A stretch of DNA of 14,646 bases from an uncultured Oxalobacteraceae bacterium (lineage in GTDB: Bacteria > Pseudomonadota > Gammaproteobacteria > Burkholderiales > Burkholderiaceae), in the NCBI GenBank assembly GCA_946478765.1, contig CAMLDH010000069.1, positions 1 to 14,646 on the forward strand. Direction: 5' to 3'. Positions 14,620 to 14,646 of this stretch are shown piece after piece. The notes beneath the pieces were generated by a model, which was not told the DNA's origin, did no database searches, and saw nothing but the letters and a program-made list of their open reading frames with translations. Positions within the stretch are counted from its first letter, which is position 1. Every line of letters begins with the position of its first letter. The translations under genes were made by a program, and so were the position numbers.

Positions 14620-14646
14620 ATGAAAACCTACCAATGCATCGTATGC
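14620..14646 (+). CDS. Rubredoxin-like protein, first nine codons (truncated by window edge)
   Basis: ATG at 14620 is preceded by GAGGA (14610-14614) and begins MKTYQCIVC before the window ends. A CxxC after an aromatic residue within the first nine residues is how rubredoxins and rubredoxin-type domains start; these bind one Fe with four cysteines. The position 33 bases after rubrerythrin fits an electron-donor partner in the same operon. Only nine residues are visible, so length and second CxxC are unknown. Confidence 0.7.

Overview
The window looks like ordinary chromosomal housekeeping DNA from a betaproteobacterium of the order Burkholderiales, most likely family Oxalobacteraceae. That placement is inferred from protein character, moderately high GC and the trxA-rho-rpmE neighbourhood; no search was run. 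I see no insertion sequence, prophage, CRISPR array or rRNA, and I did not find a wholly new multi-gene system. The best leads are small: a duplicated and decayed HAD half in a 5'-nucleotidase, a KimA-like transporter, unusual leader and promoter DNA, and a coupled glycosyltransferase-MATE pair.

Layout. 1-708 (-) is the N-terminal 236 codons of an AddB-like nuclease/helicase subunit that runs off the left edge; it is divergent from trxA across a 325-bp gap. 1034-3401 (+) holds trxA (thioredoxin), rho (termination factor) and a type B L31 gene, with strong intrinsic terminators after rho and after L31. 3561-6643 (+) is a two-gene, translationally coupled unit: an ArnT-like membrane glycosyltransferase and a NorM-type MATE transporter. 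6906-8159 (+) is a PPi-dependent phosphofructokinase. It converges, with only 33 bp between, on 8193-10154 (-), a KimA-like APC-superfamily transporter. A tRNA-Leu(CAA) gene with its own promoter and terminator lies at 10293-10379 (+), followed by a cytosolic-type 5'-nucleotidase (10542-11444, +). That gene converges on maeB (11531-13843, -) across a bidirectional terminator. maeB is divergent from a rubrerythrin-rubredoxin pair (14098 onward, +), the rubredoxin being cut by the right edge.

How the genes fit together. trxA, rubrerythrin and rubredoxin belong to thiol and peroxide defence. The PPi-phosphofructokinase and the malic enzyme set glycolytic/gluconeogenic and C4/NADPH flux. rho, L31 and tRNA-Leu are expression machinery. 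The glycosyltransferase and MATE pair suggests an envelope-modification or export unit of unknown substrate. Most reading frames on the opposite strand of rho, maeB and the transporters are shadows of high-GC coding sequence.
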